A DNA stretch of 6,778 nucleotides, from assembly GCA_029239935.1 (NCBI GenBank), contig JARBTY010000184.1:1-6778 (forward strand), written 5' to 3'. The position numbers were made by a program, and so were the translations under genes. The DNA comes from Clostridia bacterium. Lineage in GTDB: Bacteria; Bacillota_A; Clostridia; Lachnospirales; Cellulosilyticaceae. Within the stretch, counting starts at the first letter, position 1. Each line of letters begins with the position of its first letter. The notes below the pieces were generated by a model. The model saw only the letters and a list, made by a program, of their open reading frames with translations, was not told the origin of the DNA and did no database searches. Positions 1 through 6,213 of this stretch are shown piece by piece.

Positions 1-204
1 ATTGCAACAACGACTATTTTAGGGTATTCGGCAATGGCTGGTATAGTTGGAGGTGGAGGACTTGGAACCATAGCTATTAATTATGGGTATTACAGATATG
101 AAAAAGGTATTATGATCGTGACGGTTATACTGCTTATTATCATTGTACAAATATTACAAGAAGTTGGCATGAAAATCGCCGATAAAACAGATAAACGAAA
201 ATAG
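1..204 (+). CDS. metI: Methionine ABC transporter permease MetI, C-terminal part (cut by window start)
   Basis: The first 67 codons visible, read in frame 1 to a TAG stop, are the end of the inner-membrane permease of a MetNIQ-type D/L-methionine importer. The stretch GYSAMAGIVGGGGLG (residues 8-22 of the visible part) followed by an AINYGYYRYE segment (25-34) is the conserved signature of MetI permeases. A last hydrophobic helix follows (about residues 37-52, rich in Ile, Val and Leu), then a short charged cytoplasmic tail (KIADKTDKRK). The EAA loop that contacts the ATPase would lie just upstream and is not in the window. The gene is 37 bp upstream of metQ, which supports one operon; the ATPase gene metN presumably precedes it outside the window. 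Recognition is by motif and context, and the fit is good. Confidence 0.9.
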   Translation: MATTTILGYSAMAGIVGGGGLGTIAINYGYYRYEKGIMIVTVILLIIIVQILQEVGMKIADKTDKRK

Positions 205-241
205 CAACAACACAAAATAACTTATAACAGGAGAGATAACG

Positions 242-1048
242 ATGAAAAAAATAATCTTAGGACTTATAGCATCTGCACTTACAGTATCCCTTTTTGCAGG
301 ATGTGGTGCAAAAGAAGATAATAAAATTGTAGTAGGGGCTTCAGTAACACCTCATGCTGAAATTCTAGAGCAAACTAGAGAAATCCTTAAGGAAAAGGGC
401 TATGAGTTAGAAATCAAAGAATTTACTGACTATGTACAGCCAAATCTTACCCTTGAGAGTAAAGAGTTGGACGCCAACTATTTTCAACATCAGCCTTATT
501 TAGATGATTTTAATGCAGAAAACAAAACCAATATTGTGTCCGTGGCAGCTATTCACTATGAACCCCTAGGTATTTATGCTGGCAGAAGCAAAACCCTCGA
601 AGAGTTACAGGAGGGAGCTATAATCGCAGTACCAAATGATACGACCAATGAAGCTAGAGCTTTGCTTTTACTAGAGTCTTTAGGACTTATTGAAGTAAAT
701 CCTGAGGCAGGGCTTACAGCAACGGTTAATGATATCGCAGTAAATCATAAAAACATTCAAATTCAGGAACTGGAATCAGCGCAGCTTGCAAGAGCACTGC
801 CAGATGTGGATTTTGCAGTTATCAATGGAAATAATGCTCTTCAAGCAGGACTTAATGCAGCAACAGATGCGCTTGCCAAAGAAGAACAGGACTCGCTTGC
901 AGCAACAACCTTTGCAAATATCGTTGCGATTCGTAAGGGTGATGAAAGTAGAGAAGATCTTAAGGCTCTCATTGAGGCATTACAAAGTGATGTGGTTAAA
1001 AAATTCATTGAAGATAAATATGAAGGTGCAGTTGTACCTATCAATTAA
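242..1048 (+). CDS. metQ: Methionine-binding lipoprotein MetQ (NlpA family)
   Basis: Extracytoplasmic substrate-binding component of a MetNIQ methionine ABC importer, anchored to the outer face of the cell membrane. The 268-residue product starts with a lipoprotein signal peptide (MKKIILGLIASAL) ending in lipobox LFAGC, with the lipidated cysteine at residue 21. NlpA/MetQ family blocks follow in order: VGASVTPHAEIL (31-42), LDANYFQHQPYLDDFN (from 76), AIHYEPLGIYAG, VPNDTTNEARAL, and FAVINGNNALQAG near the C-terminus. The length is typical of the family. The start is fixed by AGGAG at 229-233, 8 bp before the ATG. It lies directly behind metI, which agrees with the assignment. Related NlpA proteins can prefer other ligands, such as other amino acids or dipeptides, so methionine itself is inferred from the family and from the metI neighbour. 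No regulatory leader for this operon lies in the window. Confidence 0.93.
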   Translation: MKKIILGLIASALTVSLFAGCGAKEDNKIVVGASVTPHAEILEQTREILKEKGYELEIKEFTDYVQPNLTLESKELDANYFQHQPYLDDFNAENKTNIVSVAAIHYEPLGIYAGRSKTLEELQEGAIIAVPNDTTNEARALLLLESLGLIEVNPEAGLTATVNDIAVNHKNIQIQELESAQLARALPDVDFAVINGNNALQAGLNAATDALAKEEQDSLAATTFANIVAIRKGDESREDLKALIEALQSDVVKKFIEDKYEGAVVPIN

Positions 1049-1059
1049 TAAATATTTAG

Positions 1060-1092
1060 AGAGAGCATCCCTTTTACTAAGGGATGCTCTTT
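1060..1092 (+). terminator. Hairpin terminator after metQ
   Basis: AGAGCATCCC (1062-1071) pairs perfectly with GGGATGCTCT (1081-1090). Two further T-A pairs inside and weaker pairs outside extend the stem to about 12-14 bp around a 5-nt loop. It starts about a dozen bases after the metQ stop, where a terminator is expected. The following T-tract is short (TTTGT), so it is a strong stem with a weak tail, but it is still the clear end of the met operon. Confidence 0.8.
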
Positions 1093-1158
1093 GTAGGTAA
1101 TTGAGTGTGTATTTTATATGAGAACATTGTGTAAATGATAATTGATTTCATATTTTTA

Positions 1159-1187
1159 TTGACAACGGAGAGGAGTACTGCTAAAAT
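1159..1187 (+). promoter_or_regulatory. Sigma-A-type promoter of the feo operon
   Basis: A consensus -35 box TTGACA (1159-1164) and a -10 box TAAAAT (1182-1187) are separated by 17 bp. Transcription would start near 1194, leaving a leader of about 65 nt before feoA1. The Fur box at 1209-1228 lies just downstream of the predicted start, at about +16 to +35. Repression here would therefore work by blocking early elongation or open-complex escape rather than by covering the -35 box, unless the true start is elsewhere. The 211-bp gap from 1049 to 1259 holds the metQ terminator, this promoter and that box, and nothing else that I can support. Confidence 0.6.
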
Positions 1188-1208
1188 ACTAATTAAGAAT
1201 GAGGAAAT

Positions 1209-1228
1209 TGATACTGATTATCAATACT
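1209..1228 (+). promoter_or_regulatory. Fur box 1 (upstream of feoA1)
   Basis: TGATACT-G-ATTATCA (1209-1223) matches the 7-1-7 Fur operator TGATAATNATTATCA at all but one position. Extended to 19 bp (1210-1228) it matches 15 of 19 positions of GATAATGATTATCATTATC. Its location before ferrous-iron transport genes, with a fur gene in the same operon, makes iron-dependent repression the natural reading. Confidence 0.85.
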
Positions 1229-1259
1229 GAATGTTATACTCATGTAAGGAGTGATTGAA

Positions 1260-1478
1260 ATGCCCTTGACCATGTTAACACCAGGAAAAGAAGCGATTAT
1301 TAATGTCTGTAAGGCTAAGGATTCAACGAAAAAATTTCTGGAAGGACTGGGGATCATGCCAGGTGTCTCAATATCTGTGATATCAGAGATGAGCGGTAAT
1401 CTTATAGTGAGTGTAAAAGGCTCTAGATTAGCCCTTAACAAAGGTGTAGCTCAGCAGTTGTTAGTGCAGGCCTGCTAA
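1260..1478 (+). CDS. feoA: FeoA family protein, first copy
   Basis: A 72-residue FeoA-family protein, a small cytoplasmic SH3-like beta-barrel that partners the Fe(II) transporter FeoB. Visible family features are the opening L-x-x-L-x-PGKEA segment, the FLEGLGIMPGVSISVI block (about 25-40) and the C-terminal NLIVSVKGSRLALNKGVAQ strand-turn-helix. I start it at the ATG at 1260 and not the in-frame GTG at 1251, because AAGGAG at 1246-1251 would overlap the GTG but sits 8 bp from the ATG. It is the first gene of the feo operon, 54 bp before a second FeoA. The two copies are clearly diverged: this one lacks the DPIEV segment and charged C-terminus of the second copy. How the two divide the work is unknown; both may bind FeoB, or one may be regulatory. 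Confidence 0.9.
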   Translation: MPLTMLTPGKEAIINVCKAKDSTKKFLEGLGIMPGVSISVISEMSGNLIVSVKGSRLALNKGVAQQLLVQAC

Positions 1479-1532
1479 ATACTAGAGATTGGCTGTGCAT
1501 TAAGACCAGTAAGAAGGGAGGCGGTTATATTT

Positions 1533-1757
1533 ATGGAAAGAACTTTAAAACAGTTAAAACCAGGTGAGAAAGCTACAATCATGAAAGTTAGTGGGGAGAG
1601 CGCCATAAAAAGAAGAATGATGGACATGGGTATTACCCGTGGAGCTGAGGTTTTAGTTAGAAAAGTAGCGCCTTTGGGAGACCCTATTGAAGTGAATATT
1701 AGAGGATATGAACTTACACTTAGAAAAGCTGAGGCAGAAAATATTATTATTGGATAA
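1533..1757 (+). CDS. feoA: FeoA family protein, second copy
   Basis: A 74-residue FeoA, closer to the textbook pattern than the upstream copy. It has L-x-x-LKPGEKATI (about 6-16), a RRMMDMGITRGAEV block (28-41) and the diagnostic DPIEVNIRGYELTLRKAEAENI C-terminal half. It is a soluble SH3-like partner thought to act on the FeoB GTPase or channel. AAGGGAGG at 1514-1521 lies 11 bp before the ATG, a slightly long but acceptable spacing. The gene is followed by 83 bp that contain a second Fur box before feoB, so feoA1-feoA2 and feoB may be partly independent in transcription. No terminator-like hairpin is visible between them, so read-through is expected. Confidence 0.92.
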   Translation: MERTLKQLKPGEKATIMKVSGESAIKRRMMDMGITRGAEVLVRKVAPLGDPIEVNIRGYELTLRKAEAENIIIG

Positions 1758-1801
1758 ATAAGAAATACACTTATAGAGCACAAATTTTTTTGAAAACACT
1801 T

Positions 1802-1821
1802 TGATAATAATTATCAGTATC
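1802..1821 (+). promoter_or_regulatory. Fur box 2 (between feoA2 and feoB)
   Basis: TGATAATAATTATCA (1802-1816) is an exact match to the 7-1-7 Fur operator TGATAATNATTATCA. In the 19-bp form (1803-1821) it matches 17 of 19 positions of the classical consensus, the best of the three boxes here. It ends about 20 bp before the feoB ATG. I could not assign a convincing -35/-10 pair: TTGAAA at 1790-1795 has no good partner. The promoter it controls is therefore unresolved. Confidence 0.88.
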
Positions 1822-1840
1822 AAAGAAAGGGGAATGTGAG

Positions 1841-3889
1841 ATGCATTACAAATTTGCACTGGTTGGGAACCCTAACTGTGGAAAAACTACGATGTTTAAT
1901 GAAATCACAGGAAGCACTCAGTATGTAGGGAACTGGCCTGGCGTTACTGTTGAAAAAAAGGAAGGTAAAGCAAGAAGGTTTAAAGAGGATATCAAAATCA
2001 TTGATTTACCAGGCATCTATTCTTTATCTCCTTATTCAATGGAAGAGATTATAGCAAGAGATTATATTCTTGAAGAGAGACCAGATGTACTCATTAATAT
2101 TGTCGATTCTACCAATATTGAAAGAAATCTTTATTTGACAACACAGGTTATTGAGCTTGGTATTCCTGTCATTGTTGCTTTAAATATGATGGATGCAGTA
2201 GAGGCAAGGGGCGACAAAATTGACATTAAGGCAATAGAAAGGAAGCTTGGTGTGCCGATTATAGGTACTTCGGCTAATAAAGGCAGCGGTATCAACGAGG
2301 TACTTCAAAAGGCACTTCAAATTGCAGAGAGTGCAACAGCAGCGAGTGTGCCTGCGGCTATTACAGGGATGTATGATGAGGGCATAGAAGAATATATTAC
2401 TCAAATAGAAAAAAATGTTGTAGTGCATCTAGGTGGAAAAGTTAAAAACTCAAGATGGAGTGCTTTAAAACTTTTAGAGGGTGACGAAAAAGAGCAGGAA
2501 AAATTAAATGTTGCTGATAACCTGCTTAAAGAAATCAAAATTTGTCAGGAAAAATTAGAAAAAGAATATGATAATGATGCAGAAACAGCTATAGCAGATA
2601 ATAGATATAGGTTTATAACAAGTATAGTTTCTCAAACAGTTAAAAAGAAAATTACTGGTTTAAATCTTACAGTTTCTGATAAAATTGACAAGATAGTAAC
2701 CCATAGAATTTTAGCTATTCCACTATTCTTAGTTGTGATGTATGGTGTTTTTCAAATCACTTTTGGTACAATTGGTTCTTTTACAATCGATTGGGTGGAT
2801 GTATTAGTTAATGAAACAATAGCTGGAGCAGTGGGTACAGGGCTTGAGGCTATTGAAGTGGCACCATGGCTTTATGAACTAATTGTAAGTGGTATTATCG
2901 GAGGGATGGGAAGCATGTTGGTATTCGTACCACAGATTATGATTCTGTTCTTCTTTTTAGCACTTTTAGAAGACAGTGGTTATATGGCGAGAGCAGCCTT
3001 CATTATGGATAGATTGCTTAGAAAAGTTGGGTTAACAGGTAAATCCTTTATTCCTATGCTCATGGGACTAGGGTGTTCAGCCCCTGCTGTTATGAGTACA
3101 AGAACCCTTGAAAATGAAAAAGACAGACGTTTAACAATTATACTTACAGGTTTTATATCCTGCGGAGCTAAGCTTCCAGTTTACGCATTATTTGTTTCAG
3201 CTTTTTTTGCCAATTATCAAGCAGAAGTTATATTTTCTATCTACATACTAGGGATGGTTGTGGCGATTCTTTCAGGTATTTTATTGAAAAAAACACTTTT
3301 TAAAGGAGCAGTTGCCCCATTTGTTATGGAATTACCTCCTTATAGAATCCCTACTTTTAAAGGTTTACTTATTCATATGTGGGATCGTGGTAAAGGATTT
3401 ATCAAAAAAGCAGGAACAGTTATTTTTGCAGCAGCAGTTGTTATTTGGTTTTTACAATCCTTTAGTTTTTCACTGCAAATGGTAGAAAATCCAGCTAACA
3501 GTATCATGGGCTTATTGGGCAAGGCCATTGCACCAATCTTTGCACCTTTGGGCTTTGGTGATTGGAGATCATCAGTGGCACTTCTGACAGGATTAGTAGC
3601 TAAAGAGGTGGTTGTAGCGACTATGGGTATCCTTTATGGCTTAGGTGATGTTGGAGAAGAAACAGCAGAACTTGCTACTGTATTACAATCAACTTTCACA
3701 CCGCTTACTGCTTATGCATTTATGAGTTTCAGCTTATTGTATGTATCTTGTATTGCTGCACTTGGAGCAATAAAAAGAGAAATGAATTCTTGGAAATGGA
3801 CCTTGTTTACAGCGGGGTACCAAACAGGTGTTGCATGGCTTGTAGCTTTCATTATTTATCAAGGAGGCAGGCTGTTAGGGTTTAATTAA
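1841..3889 (+). CDS. feoB: Ferrous iron transporter FeoB
   Basis: Main Fe(II) importer of the cell membrane: a cytoplasmic G domain fused to a polytopic transport domain, 682 residues, normal for the family. The G domain shows all five motifs: G1 GNPNCGKT (9-16), G2 Thr36 in [13 protein letters not shown]3 DLPG (55-58), G4 NMMD (115-118) and G5 SANKG (144-148). A helical, charged GDI-like spacer follows (about 160-285). The membrane part starts near residue 290 and carries two Gate-type repeats, [13 protein letters not shown] (354-366) with LEDSGYMAR, then MGLGCSAPA with Cys412 and SCGAKLPVY with Cys441, which are the conserved metal-path cysteines. The ATG is set by AAAGGGG at 1826-1832, 8 bp upstream. 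It sits between feoA2 and fur, with a perfect Fur box directly before it. No FeoC gene follows; a small Cys-rich peptide gene lies two genes downstream. It appears intact. Confidence 0.98.
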   Translation: MHYKFALVGNPNCGKTTMFNEITGSTQYVGNWPGVTVEKKEGKARRFKEDIKIIDLPGIYSLSPYSMEEIIARDYILEERPDVLINIVDSTNIERNLYLTTQVIELGIPVIVALNMMDAVEARGDKIDIKAIERKLGVPIIGTSANKGSGINEVLQKALQIAESATAASVPAAITGMYDEGIEEYITQIEKNVVVHLGGKVKNSRWSALKLLEGDEKEQEKLNVADNLLKEIKICQEKLEKEYDNDAETAIADNRYRFITSIVSQTVKKKITGLNLTVSDKIDKIVTHRILAIPLFLVVMYGVFQITFGTIGSFTIDWVDVLVNETIAGAVGTGLEAIEVAPWLYELIVSGIIGGMGSMLVFVPQIMILFFFLALLEDSGYMARAAFIMDRLLRKVGLTGKSFIPMLMGLGCSAPAVMSTRTLENEKDRRLTIILTGFISCGAKLPVYALFVSAFFANYQAEVIFSIYILGMVVAILSGILLKKTLFKGAVAPFVMELPPYRIPTFKGLLIHMWDRGKGFIKKAGTVIFAAAVVIWFLQSFSFSLQMVENPANSIMGLLGKAIAPIFAPLGFGDWRSSVALLTGLVAKEVVVATMGILYGLGDVGEETAELATVLQSTFTPLTAYAFMSFSLLYVSCIAALGAIKREMNSWKWTLFTAGYQTGVAWLVAFIIYQGGRLLGFN

Positions 3890-3905
3890 TGAGAGGAAAT
3901 GCTGG

Positions 3906-4364
3906 ATGAGTGTAAAAAAAGGTACCAATATAACTGAATTTAAAGAAAGCCTCAATGGAAAAGGATATCGTCTTACTAAACAAAGACAGGCGGTATTAGA
4001 AGTTATAGTCAATAATACAGGCAAGCATTTGAGTAACGGAGAAATTTTTGAGATGGTTAAACAAAGTCATCCAGATATTGGGCTGGCTACGGTCTACCGA
4101 ACGTTGCCTTTACTTGAAAAGATGAATTTGCTAAGTAAGATTTATTTGGATGATGGGTGCACAAGGTATGAATCCTGTAATCCAAAGGATAGGGCGCATC
4201 ATCATTTGATATGTATAACTTGCGGTAAAGTCTATGAGGTGCAGGAAGAATTACTGGGAGTTAAAGAAAAGCAAATCTTAGCTGACAAATATTTTAATAC
4301 AGAAAGTTATATGATTAAATTATATGGGTATTGCTGTGAATGCACAAAAACAAGTAGACTCTAA
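3906..4364 (+). CDS. fur: Fur-family iron-responsive repressor
   Basis: A 152-residue ferric uptake regulator family protein. The N-terminal winged helix includes GYRLTKQRQAVLEVI (20-34) and the recognition helix GLATVYRTLPLLEK (59-72). The dimerisation domain carries AHHHLICITCGKVYEV (97-112). The structural zinc site is visible as Cys103-x2-Cys106 with Cys143-x2-Cys146 near the C-terminus. Residue 111, five after Cys106, is Glu; in the peroxide sensor PerR this position is the oxidation-determining Asp104, so the protein looks like Fur rather than PerR. Zur cannot be fully excluded by sequence, but the feo context argues for iron. AGAGG at 3892-3896 precedes the ATG by 9 bp; an ATG at 3899 is out of frame. 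The gene is 16 bp behind feoB, so it is probably co-transcribed and, through the upstream boxes, autoregulated. Confidence 0.92.
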   Translation: MSVKKGTNITEFKESLNGKGYRLTKQRQAVLEVIVNNTGKHLSNGEIFEMVKQSHPDIGLATVYRTLPLLEKMNLLSKIYLDDGCTRYESCNPKDRAHHHLICITCGKVYEVQEELLGVKEKQILADKYFNTESYMIKLYGYCCECTKTSRL

Positions 4365-4387
4365 ATGAAAAGAAAGCAGGTGTGGTT

Positions 4388-4540
4388 ATGGTCAACTGGA
4401 TTATAGGCGGTATCATTATTGGTTTAACGGTGTTTATTATTGTTAAGAGAATCAATAGCATAAGAAAAGGTGAAAGCAGTTGTTGTTCTGGAGGATGCAG
4501 TCTAGGTAAAGGTGAATGTAACTGTGACCATAAGCTATAA
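4388..4540 (+). CDS. FeoB-associated Cys-rich membrane protein (small)
   Basis: A 50-residue peptide easily missed by length filters. It consists of one N-terminal membrane helix (about residues 4-19, WIIGGIIIGLTVFIIV), a basic stop-transfer stretch (KR...RK, 20-27) and a Cys-rich cytoplasmic-side tail with Cys32, Cys33, Cys37, Cys44 and Cys46, plus Asp47 and His48. This matches the FeoB-associated Cys-rich membrane protein family (PF12669, once mislabelled as a virus attachment p12 family), small proteins encoded next to feoB. By analogy with FeoC it may handle iron or support FeoB, but its biochemistry is not established. The ATG is 7 bp after AGCAGG (4375-4380), and an in-frame GTG at 4382 is too close to that site. 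It lies 23 bp behind fur and appears to be the last gene of the feo unit. Confidence 0.85.
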   Translation: MVNWIIGGIIIGLTVFIIVKRINSIRKGESSCCSGGCSLGKGECNCDHKL

Positions 4541-4566
4541 AAGGCTAAAAAATTTTAAAATATGCT

Positions 4567-4586
4567 TGAAAATGATTATCAATACT
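4567..4586 (+). promoter_or_regulatory. Fur box 3 (upstream of DUF2325-flavodoxin-DUF3793)
   Basis: TGAAAAT-G-ATTATCA (4567-4581) differs from the 7-1-7 Fur operator at one position. It shares the 14-mer TGATTATCAATACT with Fur box 1 (1215-1228 and 4573-4586). It lies 56-75 bp before the DUF2325 start codon. The surrounding 101-bp gap (4541-4641) is very AT-rich; TATATT at 4600-4605 is a possible -10 but has no good -35 partner, so the promoter is not assigned. No convincing terminator separates this gap from the feo operon, so read-through is possible. Confidence 0.82.
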
Positions 4587-4641
4587 AAAATGTTTGATTT
4601 ATATTAAAATTTATATCGTGTTAAGAAAGGAGGCAACAAAT

Positions 4642-4941
4642 ATGAGTTTAATTCTTGTAGGAGGCCATGACAGGATGCATGATGCTTACAAAGGTGTTTG
4701 TTCAAAGAGAGGGCACCGGGTAAAAGTATATACACAATTGCCGGCCAGGTTTGATAAGATGATAGGAAATCCAGATGGCATTATACTTTTTACAGCGACA
4801 GTATCCCATAAAATGATTCATATTGCTGTAAAAGAAGCAAAGAGGAAAAATATTCCGATTTTTAGATGTCATAACAGCAGTGCAACTTCATTAACTGGCG
4901 CTTTAGAACAATTTGAGAAAGATTTATCAACACTAAACTAA
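4642..4941 (+). CDS. DUF2325 domain protein in the Fur-linked cluster
   Basis: A 99-residue soluble protein that I assign to the DUF2325 family. It opens with a beta-strand and glycine turn, SLILVGGHDRMHDAY (2-16). Further blocks are DGIILFTATVSHKMIHIA (45-62) and IPIFRCHNSSATSL (71-84). The pattern suggests a small Rossmann-like alpha/beta fold. The family has no established function, and I do not assign one. Cys20 and Cys76 and several His residues (9, 13, 56, 60, 77) could bind metal or form a redox pair, but this is only inference. The start is placed at the ATG at 4642 because AAAGGAGG at 4626-4633 lies 8 bp before it; an upstream in-frame TTG at 4594 would add 16 non-family residues and has no such site. 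It is the first gene after Fur box 3 and 18 bp before the flavodoxin gene. Confidence 0.85.
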   Translation: MSLILVGGHDRMHDAYKGVCSKRGHRVKVYTQLPARFDKMIGNPDGIILFTATVSHKMIHIAVKEAKRKNIPIFRCHNSSATSLTGALEQFEKDLSTLN

Positions 4942-4959
4942 AACTGGAGGGTTAATATT

Positions 4960-5391
4960 ATGAAAAATTTAGCAATTATTTATTGGAGTGCAACAGGGAA
5001 TACAGAAAAGATGGCTTTGGCTATTGCGGAAGCTGCGAAATCAGAAGGAGTGACTGTCAATCTGCTTGAAGTAGGCAAAGCCTCAAAAGAAGATGTTTTA
5101 AAAGCAGATTTTGTTGCATTAGGATGCCCTTCCATGGGATCAGAAGAGCTTGAAGAAGAAGAGATGCTGCCTTTTATAGAAGCACTTGAAGAGGAGAATC
5201 TACAGGATAAACCAATGGCTTTATTTGGTTCTTACGACTGGGGTGATGGACAATGGATGAGAGAATGGGCAGAAAGAATGTCAGAGCAAGGGGTAAAGCT
5301 TGTAGACGAGGGTCTTATTGTTCAGAATACTCCAGATGAAGAGGGTATTGAAGCGTGTACTCAGTTAGGCATTAAGCTTGCCAATCTATAA
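4960..5391 (+). CDS. fld: Short-chain flavodoxin
   Basis: A 143-residue cytoplasmic FMN electron carrier. The phosphate-binding loop SATGNTE is at residues 10-16. The 60s loop GCPSMGSEELEEEE carries Met59 and the 90s loop GSYDWGDGQW carries Trp94. These two residues correspond to the Met and Trp that sandwich the isoalloxazine ring in the Clostridium beijerinckii flavodoxin, which this protein closely resembles, including the LIVQNTPDE segment near the end. No long-chain insertion is present. GGAGG at 4946-4950 is 9 bp before the ATG. Flavodoxins replace ferredoxin when iron is scarce, which fits a Fur box at the head of this gene group. It is 18 bp behind the DUF2325 gene and 28 bp before the DUF3793 gene, so the three are probably one transcript. 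Its reductase and acceptor partners cannot be told from this window. Confidence 0.96.
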   Translation: MKNLAIIYWSATGNTEKMALAIAEAAKSEGVTVNLLEVGKASKEDVLKADFVALGCPSMGSEELEEEEMLPFIEALEEENLQDKPMALFGSYDWGDGQWMREWAERMSEQGVKLVDEGLIVQNTPDEEGIEACTQLGIKLANL

Positions 5392-5419
5392 TAAGAAATC
5401 ATTTTAAGGAGGTTAAGGC

Positions 5420-6022
5420 TTGGATAAGGTACTCGTGCGGAATTTTATAACACAATTAAACAAACTAGAAGGAAAGGAATATCTCTTATCTAGTATTGCT
5501 TATAATATAGCACCTACATTAACAGGCATCAAACCTTCCTCTCTTATTTCTTTTTCAAATATAGGTAAAAATATATTTGGGCTGTGGAAAGACTACAAAG
5601 ATGACATAGGACGGGCTTTAAATGTTAGCTTTTTTGAGCTCAAGGAGACAGAAAACAGCAGTTTAGTATTGTTTTATAATACAGACATGCTGCATGCGTA
5701 TATTGCCAGCAAAAAAAGCAGAACATTTTTAAAGAAAATGGGTTATGATGAGACAATGACTTTAGAACAAAGTTTACAGTTATTAAAGGTACGCTTTAGA
5801 GAGATGTGTCCCCATGAAATTGGTCTTTTTTTAGGCATTCCAATGGAAGATGTAAGAGGATTTATAGAACATAAAGGTGCAAACTTTTTGTTCTGTAAAT
5901 ATTGGAAGGTTTATCATAATGTTGAAGAAACAAAAAATTTATTTCAATGTTATGATAAAGCAAAAATAAGTGTTATAAGTTCGATGATGAAGGTGGATTT
6001 ATATGATGGGGTAGCTGTATAA
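5420..6022 (+). CDS. DUF3793 family protein
   Basis: A 200-residue soluble protein that I recognise as DUF3793 by its hallmark C-terminal half: CPHEIGLFLGIPMEDVRGFI (from residue 130), then CKYWKVY at 159-165 and a final NLFQCYDKAK helix. The N-terminal half contains YNIAPTLTGIKPSSLISF (about 28-45). There is no signal peptide or membrane helix. The function is unknown. Cys130, His132, Glu133 and Cys159 are the obvious candidate metal- or redox-active residues, but this is inference from motif appearance. Translation starts at TTG: AAGGAGG at 5406-5412 is 7 bp upstream, and the first internal ATG is far inside the protein. Being third in a Fur-box-headed unit, right behind flavodoxin, it may take part in iron-limitation metabolism. 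No terminator hairpin follows it before the chemoreceptor gene 62 bp downstream. Confidence 0.88.
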   Translation: MDKVLVRNFITQLNKLEGKEYLLSSIAYNIAPTLTGIKPSSLISFSNIGKNIFGLWKDYKDDIGRALNVSFFELKETENSSLVLFYNTDMLHAYIASKKSRTFLKKMGYDETMTLEQSLQLLKVRFREMCPHEIGLFLGIPMEDVRGFIEHKGANFLFCKYWKVYHNVEETKNLFQCYDKAKISVISSMMKVDLYDGVAV

Positions 6023-6084
6023 AACAAAATAGATAAATAGAGCTGGTTTTAAAACACCTTTGAAATGCAGTGAAGGAGCACAAA

Positions 6085-6213
6085 ATGGATAAAAACTTAG
6101 GGAAGTATTTGGCTAAAGGCACTTATATTTTTTTAAGTGATAGGGTTGTTAAATATATTGGGAATAATGGGTGCGATATTTTATTTTGTGTATTTTGGCT
6201 TGATAAAAAATAA
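6085..6213 (+). other. Frame-displaced start of the chemoreceptor gene (42-codon ORF)
   Basis: AAGGAG at 6073-6078 sits 6 bp before an ATG at 6085, a good start signal. This frame gives MDKNLGKYLAKGTYIFL and then 25 residues of unlikely sequence (SDRVVKYIG...) before a TAA at 6211-6213. The MCP domain downstream is in the next frame (+1), which has a TAA at 6134-6136. Dropping one A of the AA at 6135-6136 would join the first 17 residues directly to [12 protein letters not shown], giving one smooth membrane helix. I therefore read this short ORF as the true N-terminus of the chemoreceptor, displaced by an extra base. It could be a sequencing error, a real mutation, or less likely a recoding site. 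Confidence 0.7.

Noticed and set aside
786..1100. 104-codon + strand ORF overlapping the 3' part of metQ
   Set aside because: It lies out of frame within metQ and reads into the terminator hairpin. Its Gln- and Leu-rich composition is what a shifted frame of this region gives.
1208..1240. Second promoter for feoA1 with TATACT at 1235-1240
   Set aside because: The only -35-like match, TTGATA at 1208-1213, is 21 bp away. A start about 7 bp after the -10 would fall inside the ribosome binding site.
1475..1783. 102-codon ORF on the minus strand, opposite feoA2
   Set aside because: It is antisense to a clear FeoA gene, has no ribosome binding site and no recognisable domain. The same holds for the minus-strand ORFs at 841-1044, 1193-1441, 1653-1859 and 2180-2428.
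3906..4364. PerR (peroxide sensor) identity for the Fur-family gene
   Set aside because: The position equivalent to PerR Asp104 is Glu111, and the gene lies inside a feo operon with Fur-type operators. Both favour Fur.
4541..4575. Terminator between the Cys-rich peptide gene and the DUF2325 gene
   Set aside because: Only short A/T-only complementarity (AAAATTTT) is visible. There is no GC-containing stem followed by a T-tract.
4594..4641. Upstream TTG start extending the DUF2325 protein by 16 residues
   Set aside because: There is no ribosome binding site before the TTG. A near-perfect AAAGGAGG lies within the extension at the right distance from the ATG at 4642, and the added residues do not look like the family.
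6041..6062. Terminator or operator in the gap before the chemoreceptor (GTTTTAAAAC palindrome)
   Set aside because: It is a 10-bp A/T-rich palindrome without a loop or a T-tract, and it has no resemblance to a Fur box. It is likely chance in such AT-rich DNA.
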